In this document: positions 18,774 through 27,030 of the stretch, one piece after another
Layout: each line of letters opens with the position of its first letter
Position numbering within the stretch: the first letter of the stretch is position 1
NCBI GenBank assembly: GCA_046074645.1
Contig: JBJTOP010000008.1
Span: 1 to 64,000 of the forward strand
Direction of reading: 5' to 3'
Source of the DNA: SXXK01 sp046074645
GTDB lineage: Bacteria; Planctomycetota; Planctomycetia; Planctomycetales; Planctomycetaceae
DNA length: 64,000 nt
The notes under the pieces: generated by a model
What the model was told of the DNA's origin: nothing
Database searches by the model: none
Seen by the model: only the letters and a program-made list of their open reading frames with translations
Made by a program: the position numbers and the translations under genes

Positions 18774-20183
18774 ATGCCAGACTCACACTCAATGTCCCGG
18801 CTTTCGCTTATCGGACTGCTGCTGCTTTTGCAGGCCGGTTGCTCCACAACATCGCTGCGAAACCTCTTCTCGTGGAATCGCAGGGGTGACTATCACACTC
18901 TGGAAGAACTGGAAAAGCAGTCCGGGAAGAAAACTAAGGAGCCCGCAAAAACGGCATCATGGAATCCCCTGAGAAGGAATACTGAGGCCGCGGTGAAGTC
19001 GGCAGAATCTCCTTTGGCGGATTCGTCAGGCGATGCGGATCAGACGTCAGGCAAACGGGTTCCGGCTAACACGATTGCGGCAGTATCAGGGGATCCGTTC
19101 CTGAAGGATGATGCCTCGCAGCCGGAAAGGACTCGAAGCACAATTCGACGAGCATCTGCCGAAATTTTCTCGGCCGATCCGACAGAAGCTGCGGAACCGC
19201 TGATTGTGGCGCAGGCCGCCAGGGCCGCGACAGGCAAGCCGTCCGAAAGGTCTGGCAAATCCTCGCTGGAGGCGAAGAAGCTTGCTGAGCTGGACGCGCT
19301 CCTGGAGGGGCGGGAGCTGGCCGGTGCGCGACGATTGAGTAGTGAAGCAACAGTCAAGGCTGGTCAGGTCGTCGAGTCCGTGAGACGCACGCGGGAGACT
19401 GCAGAGACACGCGCTCGGGATACAGTTGCCTCTGCCGAACGAACGGTCGCTGTTGCTCGACAGACTGCTCTTGATGCGGGACGTGTTATTCAGGACTCCC
19501 CGGATGAAGAGATCGAAGATCGCGCCGAACCACTGATTCGGAACCGTTTAAATCAATCATCAGCCCTGACTGCCGCTGAAGAAGCAGAGGCTGATGACCT
19601 TGCTGAACACACCAGCGTTGCCGCGGCCGAGGAGCTTTTTGGGAGCCTTCGCCCGGCTTCACTAAAGAGCGAGGAGAAGCGACCATCGAAGTCCGCAGAA
19701 TTCAGCTGGAAGTCGTCCGCTGCGCCAGGGCAGCGGGATGCAGGCTCTTCCACATTTAATCCGCTGAAGTTCGTTGGCATGGAGCGAGAGCTCAGCACCG
19801 CTAACCCAACTGTTTGCCCTGAGTTTGATGATCAGCCGGTGTCCGCCGTGAACCAGCGCGCTGCGACAGCGGATGACAGGGTCGGAAACACCGAGTCCTT
19901 TATGGCAGGCCCATTTGAAGGTACAGCCGCTTCGCTGCAGACGTCTCAGGCTGACCCCCGGCAAATGCCAGACGTTTCAAGTGCCGCCGCTGACGAGACC
20001 GGCGGAGGAGGTTCTGAAGAATCTCGCGGCACTTCCCCTGGAATGGGACGTACCGACCTGCTGTTGGGGCTCTCCGCTCGCAGTTGGGGCCTTGCGATCG
20101 CCGGAACAGTTGTGATCGCACTGCTGTTTCTTCCGGCGAAGCGTCGGGAGGCGTTGCGGCAGACGGTTGTCGGGCACGCGTGA
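18774..20183 (+). CDS. Putative lipoprotein with C-terminal transmembrane helix, unknown function
   Basis: The protein has about 469 residues. The ATG at 18774 is chosen for its strong AGGTGG site 6 nt upstream. The N-terminus contains 'LSLIGLLLLLQAGC', a lipobox. The middle is Ser/Ala/Glu-rich and mostly disordered. It has a probable coiled coil ('LEAKKLAELDALLEGRELAGARRLSSEATVKAGQVVESVRRTRETAETRARD'). A hydrophobic helix (WGLAIAGTVVIALLFLPAKRRE) with a basic end closes the protein. The layout is unusual because both ends could be membrane-attached. No family is recognised. The PilZ gene follows 54 bp downstream and is probably in the same transcript. Confidence 0.7.
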   Translation: MPDSHSMSRLSLIGLLLLLQAGCSTTSLRNLFSWNRRGDYHTLEELEKQSGKKTKEPAKTASWNPLRRNTEAAVKSAESPLADSSGDADQTSGKRVPANTIAAVSGDPFLKDDASQPERTRSTIRRASAEIFSADPTEAAEPLIVAQAARAATGKPSERSGKSSLEAKKLAELDALLEGRELAGARRLSSEATVKAGQVVESVRRTRETAETRARDTVASAERTVAVARQTALDAGRVIQDSPDEEIEDRAEPLIRNRLNQSSALTAAEEAEADDLAEHTSVAAAEELFGSLRPASLKSEEKRPSKSAEFSWKSSAAPGQRDAGSSTFNPLKFVGMERELSTANPTVCPEFDDQPVSAVNQRAATADDRVGNTESFMAGPFEGTAASLQTSQADPRQMPDVSSAAADETGGGGSEESRGTSPGMGRTDLLLGLSARSWGLAIAGTVVIALLFLPAKRREALRQTVVGHA

Positions 20184-20237
20184 AAATAATCAGCGGGCCG
20201 ATGAGTTCATTGATCTGCAGGAGTAACGGAGCAAAAT

Positions 20238-20594
20238 ATGTCGACTGATCCGTGGGCGCCTCCGACGATGGAAGACCTTCGCAGGGTGCTTGAATCCTTT
20301 CAGAAGCAGCCTGCACCCGAAACTCGACAGTCGGAGCGATTGGAGTTGGCGGTGCACGCCGAAATCCGAACGTCCCGTGGGAACGTAATCAAGGCGATGA
20401 GCCGTGAGATCAGTCGCGGGGGAATCGGCCTGCTTCACCGAGGCGAAATCCGTCCCGAAGAAGTGACCGTGCGGATGACCAGCGACACTCGGGAGTTGGT
20501 ATACAGGGTCAGGATCGAGTGGTGCCGCCCCTGTGAAAATGGAATGTTCCTGAGCGGAGGTCGGTTTCTGCCGCAGACTGAGGACGAGTCCTGA
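20238..20594 (+). CDS. PilZ-domain protein
   Basis: This 118-residue protein is almost entirely one PilZ domain, the common cyclic-di-GMP receptor. The first binding motif (RxxxR) is seen as RQSER at residues 30-34. The second, (D/N)xSxxG, appears as EISRGG, with Glu in place of Asp/Asn. The binding site is close to but not exactly consensus. Together with the HD-GYP protein at 7659 it suggests c-di-GMP signalling in this organism, although the two genes are 11 kb apart. It lies downstream of the lipoprotein gene on the same strand. Confidence 0.85.
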   Translation: MSTDPWAPPTMEDLRRVLESFQKQPAPETRQSERLELAVHAEIRTSRGNVIKAMSREISRGGIGLLHRGEIRPEEVTVRMTSDTRELVYRVRIEWCRPCENGMFLSGGRFLPQTEDES

Positions 20595-20598
20595 GCAG

Positions 20599-20628
20599 AA
20601 AAAGGCAGCCGAATTTGATTCGGCTGCC
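20599..20628 (-). terminator. Rho-independent terminator of gap
   Basis: A perfect 11-bp stem (GGCAGCCGAAT with ATTCGGCTGCC, 3-nt loop) spans 20604-20628. On the minus strand it is followed by five T (complement of 20599-20603). It lies 43 bp after the GAPDH stop. Confidence 0.88.
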
Positions 20629-20670
20629 CTGGAATATTTCAGTTGATCGACCCACTGTCAGTCGAAGGAA

Positions 20671-21669
20671 TCAGCGACCGATCACGCGAGCCATTTCGAG
20701 GACCTTGTTGGAGTAGCCCCACTCATTGTCGTACCACGCGACCAGTTTGACGAAGGTGCTGTCGAGAGACATTCCAGCTTCGGCGTCAAAGATGCAGGTG
20801 TGGCTGTCTCCGACAAAATCGGTCGAGACGACCTTATCGTTGGTATAGGCCATCACTCCCTTCAGTGGTCCGGCGGAGGCAGCTTTCATTGCGTCGCAGA
20901 TCCCGTCGTAAGTGGCGGGTCGTTCCAGTTCACAGGTGAGATCGACGACCGAAACGTCGGAAGTGGGCACTCGGAAAGCCATGCCTGTGAGTTTCCCGGC
21001 AAGGTGGGGAATCACGACTCCGACAGCCTTGGCCGCGCCGGTTGATGACGGGATGATATTTTCGAGAATGCCGCGACCACCGCGCCAGTCCTTTGCGCTT
21101 GGACCATCGACGGTTTTCTGCGTTGCAGTGGCGGCGTGGACGGTAGTCATCAGGCCGCGACGAATGGTGAAAGCAGTGTCCAGCACCGACGCCAGAGGTG
21201 CGAGGCAGTTCGTGGTGCAGGACGCGTTGGAGATAATCTCTTCGCCGGCGTAGGATGCATGATTCACTCCGTAGACGAACATGGGCGTTTTGTCTTTGGA
21301 GGGAGCGCTCATGATCACCTTTTTCGCCCCCGCCTTGATATGGGCGTGGGCGGAGTCGTGATCGAGGAACAGACCGGTGGACTCCACGACGATGTCTGCA
21401 CCGACTTTATCCCAGGCCAGAGTTGTTGGATCCTTGATTGCGGTCAGTCGAATTCGCTTCCCGTTCACGACAAGCGAATTTCCGTCTATTTCGACTTCAC
21501 CGCGAAAACGACCGTGAACTGAGTCGAACTTGAGCATGTAGGCGAGATAGCCGGGCTCAAGCAGGTCGTTGATGCCAACGATTTCGACATCTGAGGCGAA
21601 GTTCTGGATGGCGGCACGAAACACCATCCGACCGATACGGCCGAAACCATTAATGCCAATTTTGATCAT
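20671..21669 (-). CDS. gap: Glyceraldehyde-3-phosphate dehydrogenase, type I
   Basis: This 332-residue glycolytic enzyme oxidises and phosphorylates glyceraldehyde-3-phosphate to 1,3-bisphosphoglycerate with NAD(P)+. The Rossmann motif IGINGFGRIGR is at residues 3-13. The catalytic Cys151 lies in SNASCTTNCLAP and the partner His at about 178 in TTVHAATATQK. 'ASSTGAAKAVG'-type and C-terminal 'WYDNEWGYSNKV' signatures are present. Asn-Asp in GINDL suggests NAD+ preference. The ATG at 21669 gives the normal family N-terminus; an upstream GTG/ATG-like start at 21696 would add nine unconserved residues. The gene is monocistronic, with a strong terminator downstream. Confidence 0.97.
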   Translation of the reverse strand: MIKIGINGFGRIGRMVFRAAIQNFASDVEIVGINDLLEPGYLAYMLKFDSVHGRFRGEVEIDGNSLVVNGKRIRLTAIKDPTTLAWDKVGADIVVESTGLFLDHDSAHAHIKAGAKKVIMSAPSKDKTPMFVYGVNHASYAGEEIISNASCTTNCLAPLASVLDTAFTIRRGLMTTVHAATATQKTVDGPSAKDWRGGRGILENIIPSSTGAAKAVGVVIPHLAGKLTGMAFRVPTSDVSVVDLTCELERPATYDGICDAMKAASAGPLKGVMAYTNDKVVSTDFVGDSHTCIFDAEAGMSLDSTFVKLVAWYDNEWGYSNKVLEMARVIGR

Positions 21670-21805
21670 GGACTGATGACTCACACAAATTGCCAAACCC
21701 TAAAACCCGGAACGGGACTTACGTATGTTAAGCGGGTCAGCGGAGGGCGCCAAACGAGATGCGTGAAATCGTCCCGAACGGCAGCAATTCGAACTTGAAA
21801 TCCCC

Positions 21806-21823
21806 AAAGGTGCCATGTACCTT
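21806..21823. repeat. Single RAYT-associated palindrome upstream of copy 2
   Basis: AAAGGTGCCATGTACCTT is identical over its core to the third palindrome unit at 134-150 and lies 54 bp before the second RAYT ATG. Only one unit is present here against three in front of copy 1. The sequence after it (TTAATG, 17 nt, TTATTG) is a degraded version of the promoter seen at 149-177. Confidence 0.85.
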
Positions 21824-21877
21824 AATGTGAGTTGTTTTGTTTTTTTATTGCTGACGTGGATGTATTGAGAGACTCCG

Positions 21878-22924
21878 ATGCCGCGTGTGAACAGGCGTGA
21901 AATCTTTTCCGAAACTGACATTCAGGCGTTTCATGTGATCAGTCGCTGCGTGCGTCGCAATCATCTTTGCGGGCACGATCGCAGGTCCGGGCGTGATTAT
22001 TCCCATCGCCGTGAATGGATCCGCAGTCGGCTTGAGGAGTTGGCTGGCATTTTTGCTGTTGAGGTGCTGGCTTATGCGCTCATGGAAAACCACATGCATC
22101 TTGTGATCCGTACTCGGCCTGACGTTGCTCGGGACTGGTCGGACGACGAAGTTGCACTTCGCTGGTGGCTGCTTTTTCCGCAGCGTCGTACTCCTCAGGG
22201 TTACCCGGAAGAACCAACCGCTGAGGAATTGAGTCAGCTCCGTGACAGCGCGGCTGGTTTGGCAGAAAAACGGCGACGGCTGGGTGGTGTTTCCTGGTTT
22301 ATGAAATGCATATCGGAACCCATCGCGAAGCGTGCAAATCGTGAAGACAACGTGACTGGTCACTTCTGGGAAGCCCGATTCAAGGCTCAACCACTGCTCG
22401 ACGAAACCGCGCTCGCGACGTGTATGGCTTATGTCGATCTCAACCCGATCCGTGCCGCAGTTGCTCAAACTCCGGAAACCAGCGAATTTACCAGTCTTCA
22501 GGACCGCATCGCAGACCGTCAGGCTGCTGCTTCAGCCTCTTCATCAGCGGCTCCGGATATCGAGGCCGAAGGGGGGCACAGAGCTGGCTGGCTGGCGCCG
22601 ATAGCGATCGAACCCCATCGCGGGCAATCTCGGTTTTCAGCAGGCAATCGACGACTGACAGACCGGGGCTGTCTGAGTATGTCGCTTGATAAGTACCTGC
22701 AACTGATCGACTGGACTGGTCGTCAGTTTCGACTCGACAAGCCAGGTCGGATTCCGTCGCATCTCGATCCAATCCTTATCAGGCTTGAATGCACCGCGGA
22801 ATCGTGGCTGGACCTGATGAGGCACTTCAGTCGCCGTTTCGTCACGGAAGTCGGTCGTCCGGATACACTTGCGACCGTCCAAAGACTTCGGCGCCGCTGC
22901 CGAAGTTCAAAACAGCACTCCTGA
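21878..22924 (+). CDS. RAYT / REP-associated Y1 tyrosine transposase (copy 2)
   Basis: This 348-residue paralogue of the gene at 206 has the same length and high similarity throughout (same MPRVNRREIFSETD start, same YVDLNPIRAAVAQTPETSEF block). The HUH motif is NHMHLVI (His72, His74), and Tyr185 is the likely nucleophile. The two copies differ by scattered substitutions, with no gaps evident in the conserved blocks. They are old duplicates, or both arrived by transfer, and neither is a fresh copy of the other. The reading frame is intact. The upstream region holds one palindrome and only a weak promoter. The gene is convergent with the hydrolase gene, 8 bp away. Confidence 0.88.
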   Translation: MPRVNRREIFSETDIQAFHVISRCVRRNHLCGHDRRSGRDYSHRREWIRSRLEELAGIFAVEVLAYALMENHMHLVIRTRPDVARDWSDDEVALRWWLLFPQRRTPQGYPEEPTAEELSQLRDSAAGLAEKRRRLGGVSWFMKCISEPIAKRANREDNVTGHFWEARFKAQPLLDETALATCMAYVDLNPIRAAVAQTPETSEFTSLQDRIADRQAAASASSSAAPDIEAEGGHRAGWLAPIAIEPHRGQSRFSAGNRRLTDRGCLSMSLDKYLQLIDWTGRQFRLDKPGRIPSHLDPILIRLECTAESWLDLMRHFSRRFVTEVGRPDTLATVQRLRRRCRSSKQHS

Positions 22925-22932
22925 TTTCGGGG

Positions 22933-23934
22933 TCACTTGCTCGACGAAATTGGCTCCGGAGGCCGTTCCAGCGAAAACCTCTGATTCTTCAGGAAGCAGC
23001 GGATTGCCGCGTGAACCTGCGGATCTGACATCAGCAGGCTGTGAAGCCGGTTCACTCTTAGAAAATCCGCAGCTCCGGGAAGCCGTGTGCAGGATACAGT
23101 GACAGTGCCGTCATCGTCTCCTTTCAAAAGTGGATTGAAGCCACGTTCGTCGCCCCGTCCTCCGGCAATAACACCAAACGGAAAGCTGGGTACGGGCAAG
23201 GAGCTCGCAACGTTGTCTGCGCCTGCCGCCAGCGCCTGACCTGCCGGGCCGTACAAAGCCTTGAACAGTGCGAAGTTTTTCAGCATCGCGGCCAGATCAG
23301 CACCGAGGTTTGGAGTTCCCAGCATTACCATGTGTGAGTGTCGAGAATCTGAGTGATCCTGGAGATATCTTCGGACGACCAGTCCTCCCATGCTGTGGAC
23401 CACAAAACTGATTTGCTCTGCTGCCGATAACGAGTTCACCATCTGTCGCAGAAAATCTGCACATTCCGCCAGCGAGCTGCGGTTGCCGGGGTAGTCGAAC
23501 GGCACAGCCGTAACGGGTTCGGATGCGAGTGATTGGATAATAGGGTGCATGGATTTGGAGGAGCGTCCGATACCGTGGAGGCAGATCACCACGTGGCCGG
23601 TTTCCGGAGTCAGTTGCTTTTCGCGGATGATCTGATCGAGGGCAGCGAGGCATTCCGCGAGTGTTCCGGAGGCACAGCGATGATCACCGGGATCCAGAAG
23701 TCGAAAGTGTCCGGTAAAGACGTTTTGCTGAATTCGATAGCCGCGGCGAAAGTGGACGTCTCCCCAGAACAAACGCCCTCCCAGAGTCGGCATTCGGGAA
23801 TTGTTCATGTCAGGTTCCTGAGGCTGGCTGGCTTCGTCTGCGGCGAGGAGGCCGAATTCGAGGGCTGCAACAGCAGTGGCCAGGTGCAGAAGTTGTCGAC
23901 GACGGGTACGAGAATTCAAAATGAGGTGCGTCAC
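22933..23934 (-). CDS. Secreted lipase-like alpha/beta hydrolase
   Basis: The protein has 333 residues. A basic N-terminus and hydrophobic helix (RRRQLLHLATAVAALEFGLLAADEA) suggest export. The hydrolase fold shows 'GHVVICLHGIGRSSKSM' (oxyanion strand), nucleophile elbow FVVHSMGGLVV (Ser), a late Asp in 'LLKGDDDGTVTV', and the terminal His in 'VNRLHSLLMSD'. This is the PGAP1/lipase-like layout, and the substrate is unknown. The GTG start overlaps the LutC stop by one base (TAGTG), indicating translational coupling to the upstream gene. Confidence 0.85.
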   Translation of the reverse strand: MTHLILNSRTRRRQLLHLATAVAALEFGLLAADEASQPQEPDMNNSRMPTLGGRLFWGDVHFRRGYRIQQNVFTGHFRLLDPGDHRCASGTLAECLAALDQIIREKQLTPETGHVVICLHGIGRSSKSMHPIIQSLASEPVTAVPFDYPGNRSSLAECADFLRQMVNSLSAAEQISFVVHSMGGLVVRRYLQDHSDSRHSHMVMLGTPNLGADLAAMLKNFALFKALYGPAGQALAAGADNVASSLPVPSFPFGVIAGGRGDERGFNPLLKGDDDGTVTVSCTRLPGAADFLRVNRLHSLLMSDPQVHAAIRCFLKNQRFSLERPPEPISSSK

Positions 23935-24554
23935 TACGCTGTCAACTCCTCAATCAGGTAAACCGTCAGTGACCGCGCTCCATGAGCTCCAATCACGAGG
24001 GACTGTTCGATATCGGCTGTCTTGGAAGGTCCGGAGATAAAGCCTGCGAACCGGTGTCGGCCGATTGCGATCCGACCGTAGGCTTCGTGCAGGTTATGAA
24101 CGACTGCAGCTGCGGGTACTGCGAGCGCCATGTGCTGTGGAATAAAATACAGCACTCGGTGCTTTAGTGTGTCGTCCTGAACCCAGACGGCACCGTTTTC
24201 CGCAACGGCGAGGTGCCCCCTCAGAACGGCGAAGTCAACATTCTCGAGCGCGTGCGGATCTGTGATGGTACTCAGATCAAAACTGCTGTCGCCCAGACCC
24301 GGAATGACACTGCATCGCACAGTGGCTGTGTTCCAGACGGCCAATGATTCGAGGTGGCGAGCGGCATCGGCAAGGGTTGGAACACAGACTACCTGACCGC
24401 CTACAGAAGCGACGACTTCCTGAAAACGCTGAGTTGGATTTTCGAAGGTTTGCCAGCGTCCGGGGGTGAGCACATCCGGGAGCGGTGCGGACTGGGGAAG
24501 TGCAGAACGCACTTTGGCAAGAATGGTATTTCGCGATTCGGCGCTATGGGGCAT
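23934..24554 (-). CDS. lutC: LUD-domain protein, LutC/YkgG family
   Basis: This 206-residue protein is related to LutC, a subunit of the LutABC iron-sulphur lactate oxidase. The N-terminus 'SRNTILAKVRSAL' is typical. The LUD domain shows 'AVLRGHLAVAENGAVWV' and the conserved end 'GRHRFAGFISGPSKTADIEQSLVIGAHGARSLTVYLIE'. LutA and LutB are not adjacent; the partner in this transcript is a secreted hydrolase. Either lutAB is elsewhere or the protein works outside lactate oxidation. Its stop codon shares a base with the next start. Confidence 0.88.
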   Translation of the reverse strand: MPHSAESRNTILAKVRSALPQSAPLPDVLTPGRWQTFENPTQRFQEVVASVGGQVVCVPTLADAARHLESLAVWNTATVRCSVIPGLGDSSFDLSTITDPHALENVDFAVLRGHLAVAENGAVWVQDDTLKHRVLYFIPQHMALAVPAAAVVHNLHEAYGRIAIGRHRFAGFISGPSKTADIEQSLVIGAHGARSLTVYLIEELTA

Positions 24555-24704
24555 TCGTGGACTCCAGAAGGAACTTTCGGTGGCGGCAGGCCTTGAAAAA
24601 CATTGCCGACAGCCGGTACCTGACCCTTGAGTCTACTCCATCGCCGTAGTTCCGGCAAAGGCACCGTTGCAAACGCTTCGGAACAGTCTGCCGTTAACGG
24701 GAAT

Positions 24705-26246
24705 TCAGCGACTCTCCTGCGGTAACCGCATGGAGGCTACGGTTCGTATCAGCGGACGGAACTCCATCTGCTGCAGGATATCAACATCAATATCAACCCC
24801 GGGAGCCACCTCGATCAGTTCGAGCCCCTCCGACGTGAGCCTGAACACAGCTCGTTCCGTGATGAAAAGCACTTTTTGGCCGGTCGCTGCGGCGTCTCGT
24901 CCCGCAAACGAAATCTGTTGCACCTGCCGCACAAACTTGCGAATGCGCCCTTCCCGATGAATTGTCAGTCTCCCCGACTCCAGCCGCGCTTCCATACCGT
25001 CCGCTGTCAGCGTTCCGCAAAAGACCAGACTTCGCGCACTTTGCGAAATATTCACGAAGCCGCCCACACCGGCAAAGCGACTGCCAAATCTTGACACGTT
25101 AACGTTTCCACAACTATCGACTTCTGCAGCCCCCAGCGCTGCAAAATCGAGCCCTCCGCCGTCGTAGAAATCAAACTGAGATGGCTGATCGATGATTGCC
25201 TCCGGATAGCGAGCTGCCCCGAAACTCAATCCACCTGCGGGCATTCCACCGATCGGACCACTTTCAACTGTCAGCGTCACCTTCTGCAGTAATCCGCGGG
25301 AAGCCGCGACCACAGCAATACCTTCCGGCAGGCCGATTCCGAGATTGACCAGATTTCCGGCCGCCAGTTCGTCACAGGCTCGCTCCGCAATCACCTTCCG
25401 CACGACTTCCGGGATCTCAGCGTCCCCAGGAAGTCCCTGAGCATCACTTCCGGGTGAAGCGGTGCAATAGGTGGTATTGAACGGTTCCGCGAACGTCTGC
25501 CAGTGTTGAGCAGAATCAGCGATCACAATCTGCGAGATCAGTCTTCCGGGAACCCGGACCTGCTGCGGCGGCAGTGGTTTGGGCAGGAGTCTGCGAACCT
25601 GAGCAATCACGAGGCCACTGTGGTTATGGGCCGCCTGCGCAATCGGCAGAACGTCACCGATCACGGCCTCCTCATCAAGTATAAGGTTTCCATGCGGATC
25701 AGCCGCCGTGGCTCGAATAAGCGCAACATGAATCGGGAATGCGTGATACAGCAGCCATGTGCGACCGCGAATTTCAATTCGCTCAACGAGGTCCTCCAGC
25801 GAACGTTCGTTCAGCCGACCACCCCCATGGATTGGGTCTATGAACGTGCCCAACCCGATTCGTGTGATGCAACCGGGCCTTCCAGAGGCGATGTCGCGAA
25901 ACAGTTGACAGATCACGCCCTGCGGCAAATTCCATGCTTCAATGCGGCCTTCAAGTGCCATCCGCCCAAGAGCCGGCGCGAGTCCCCAGTGGCCACCAAT
26001 GACGCGTTTCAGGAGCCCGTCATGTGCGAGATGATTCAGTCCGCGTGAACGGCCATCACCCTGGCCCGCAGCATAAACCAGCGTGAGATCTCGAGGATGG
26101 CCGGTGCTGATGAAGCGGCGTTCGAGTGCAGCGGTGAGTGCTTCAGGATGTCCAGCGCCAACGAAACCACTGCTGGCTACAGTGCAGCCATCGTCAATCA
26201 ATGCGATCGCTTCATCGGCCGTGCAGATTTTTTTTTCAGACAACAC
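24705..26246 (-). CDS. Acyl-CoA:acetate/3-ketoacid CoA-transferase (fused alpha-beta)
   Basis: The protein has about 513 residues from the GTG at 26246. That start has GGAG 7 nt upstream and follows the SDR stop by 14 bp; the frame is open to 26327 but would then overlap the SDR. It is a family I CoA-transferase with both halves in one chain (YdiF-like). The N-terminal half has 'CTVASSGFVGAGHPEAL', and the C-terminal half has 'LVNLGIGLPEGIAVVA' and TVESGPIGG, whose Glu is the predicted CoA-thioester nucleophile. It moves CoA between short-chain acids. The upstream SDR and this gene look like one operon for acyl-CoA or ketoacid metabolism. Confidence 0.9.
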   Translation of the reverse strand: MLSEKKICTADEAIALIDDGCTVASSGFVGAGHPEALTAALERRFISTGHPRDLTLVYAAGQGDGRSRGLNHLAHDGLLKRVIGGHWGLAPALGRMALEGRIEAWNLPQGVICQLFRDIASGRPGCITRIGLGTFIDPIHGGGRLNERSLEDLVERIEIRGRTWLLYHAFPIHVALIRATAADPHGNLILDEEAVIGDVLPIAQAAHNHSGLVIAQVRRLLPKPLPPQQVRVPGRLISQIVIADSAQHWQTFAEPFNTTYCTASPGSDAQGLPGDAEIPEVVRKVIAERACDELAAGNLVNLGIGLPEGIAVVAASRGLLQKVTLTVESGPIGGMPAGGLSFGAARYPEAIIDQPSQFDFYDGGGLDFAALGAAEVDSCGNVNVSRFGSRFAGVGGFVNISQSARSLVFCGTLTADGMEARLESGRLTIHREGRIRKFVRQVQQISFAGRDAAATGQKVLFITERAVFRLTSEGLELIEVAPGVDIDVDILQQMEFRPLIRTVASMRLPQESR

Positions 26247-26260
26247 TCGCTGCTCCGAAA

Positions 26261-27013
26261 TCAGCCCCACCAGCCACCGTTGACATGCAGCGTTTGTCCT
26301 GTGATGTACGAGGCGAGGTCGCTGCACAAAAACAGAATTGCCCCCGCAATCTCTTTTGGTTCCCCAAATCGCCGGAGAGGAATCTGATTCAGCATCTGTT
26401 CGCGTGCGGTCGCTGGGATGGACTGTCCCATTTCCGTGAGTACAACTCCTGGAGCAACCGCGTTGACCGTGATCCGCCGCCCGGCCAGTTCGCGGCTGAG
26501 CACTTTAGTCAGACCAATCACGCCAGCCTTGGCGGATGCGTAGTTTGCCTGACCAAAGAAGCCAACAACGCCGGAGATCGAGGCCAGATTCACAATCCGG
26601 CCACCATCACGAAGATATGGCATTGCAGTTCGGCAGACACGAAACACGGCAGACAGGTTTGTTTCGAGGACGACATCCCAGTCGGCATCCGTCATATTCC
26701 TGGCCGTGCGATCCCGAAGCACCGCGGCGTTGTTCACAAGAATGTCGAGGCCACCAAACTGCAGGCGGGTTTTTTCGAGCACGCGTTGAATTGCGACAGG
26801 ATCACGCACGTCCGCTTCGACAACCAATCCGCGCGGACCAAATTCCGCCGCTGTTTCCTCTGCACGAAGCCTGTTCTGCCCCGATTCGTCCTGCAGATAG
26901 TTGACCACCACGGCTGCACCACTGGCATGAAGCAGACGTGCTGTCGCCTGTCCCAGACCCTGACCACCGCCCGTCACCAGCGCCGTCCTGCCCGTAAGGT
27001 CCAGTGTCGTCAT
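26261..27013 (-). CDS. Short-chain dehydrogenase/reductase, FabG-like
   Basis: This 250-residue SDR is close to 3-oxoacyl-ACP/acyl-CoA reductases. The cofactor motif TGGGQGLG is at residues 14-21, NNAA (in 'DILVNNAAVLRD') is present, and the catalytic Ser lies in 'LASISG' with YASAK giving Tyr and Lys. The C-terminus 'SYITGQTLHVNGGW' is typical of FabG. It probably reduces a 3-oxoacyl or similar ketone with NAD(P)H. The CoA-transferase downstream supports an acyl-CoA substrate. The DUF1501 gene upstream on the same strand ends 17 bp away. Confidence 0.92.
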   Translation of the reverse strand: MTTLDLTGRTALVTGGGQGLGQATARLLHASGAAVVVNYLQDESGQNRLRAEETAAEFGPRGLVVEADVRDPVAIQRVLEKTRLQFGGLDILVNNAAVLRDRTARNMTDADWDVVLETNLSAVFRVCRTAMPYLRDGGRIVNLASISGVVGFFGQANYASAKAGVIGLTKVLSRELAGRRITVNAVAPGVVLTEMGQSIPATAREQMLNQIPLRRFGEPKEIAGAILFLCSDLASYITGQTLHVNGGWWG

Positions 27014-27030
27014 TTCCGTCGCTCCCTGCT

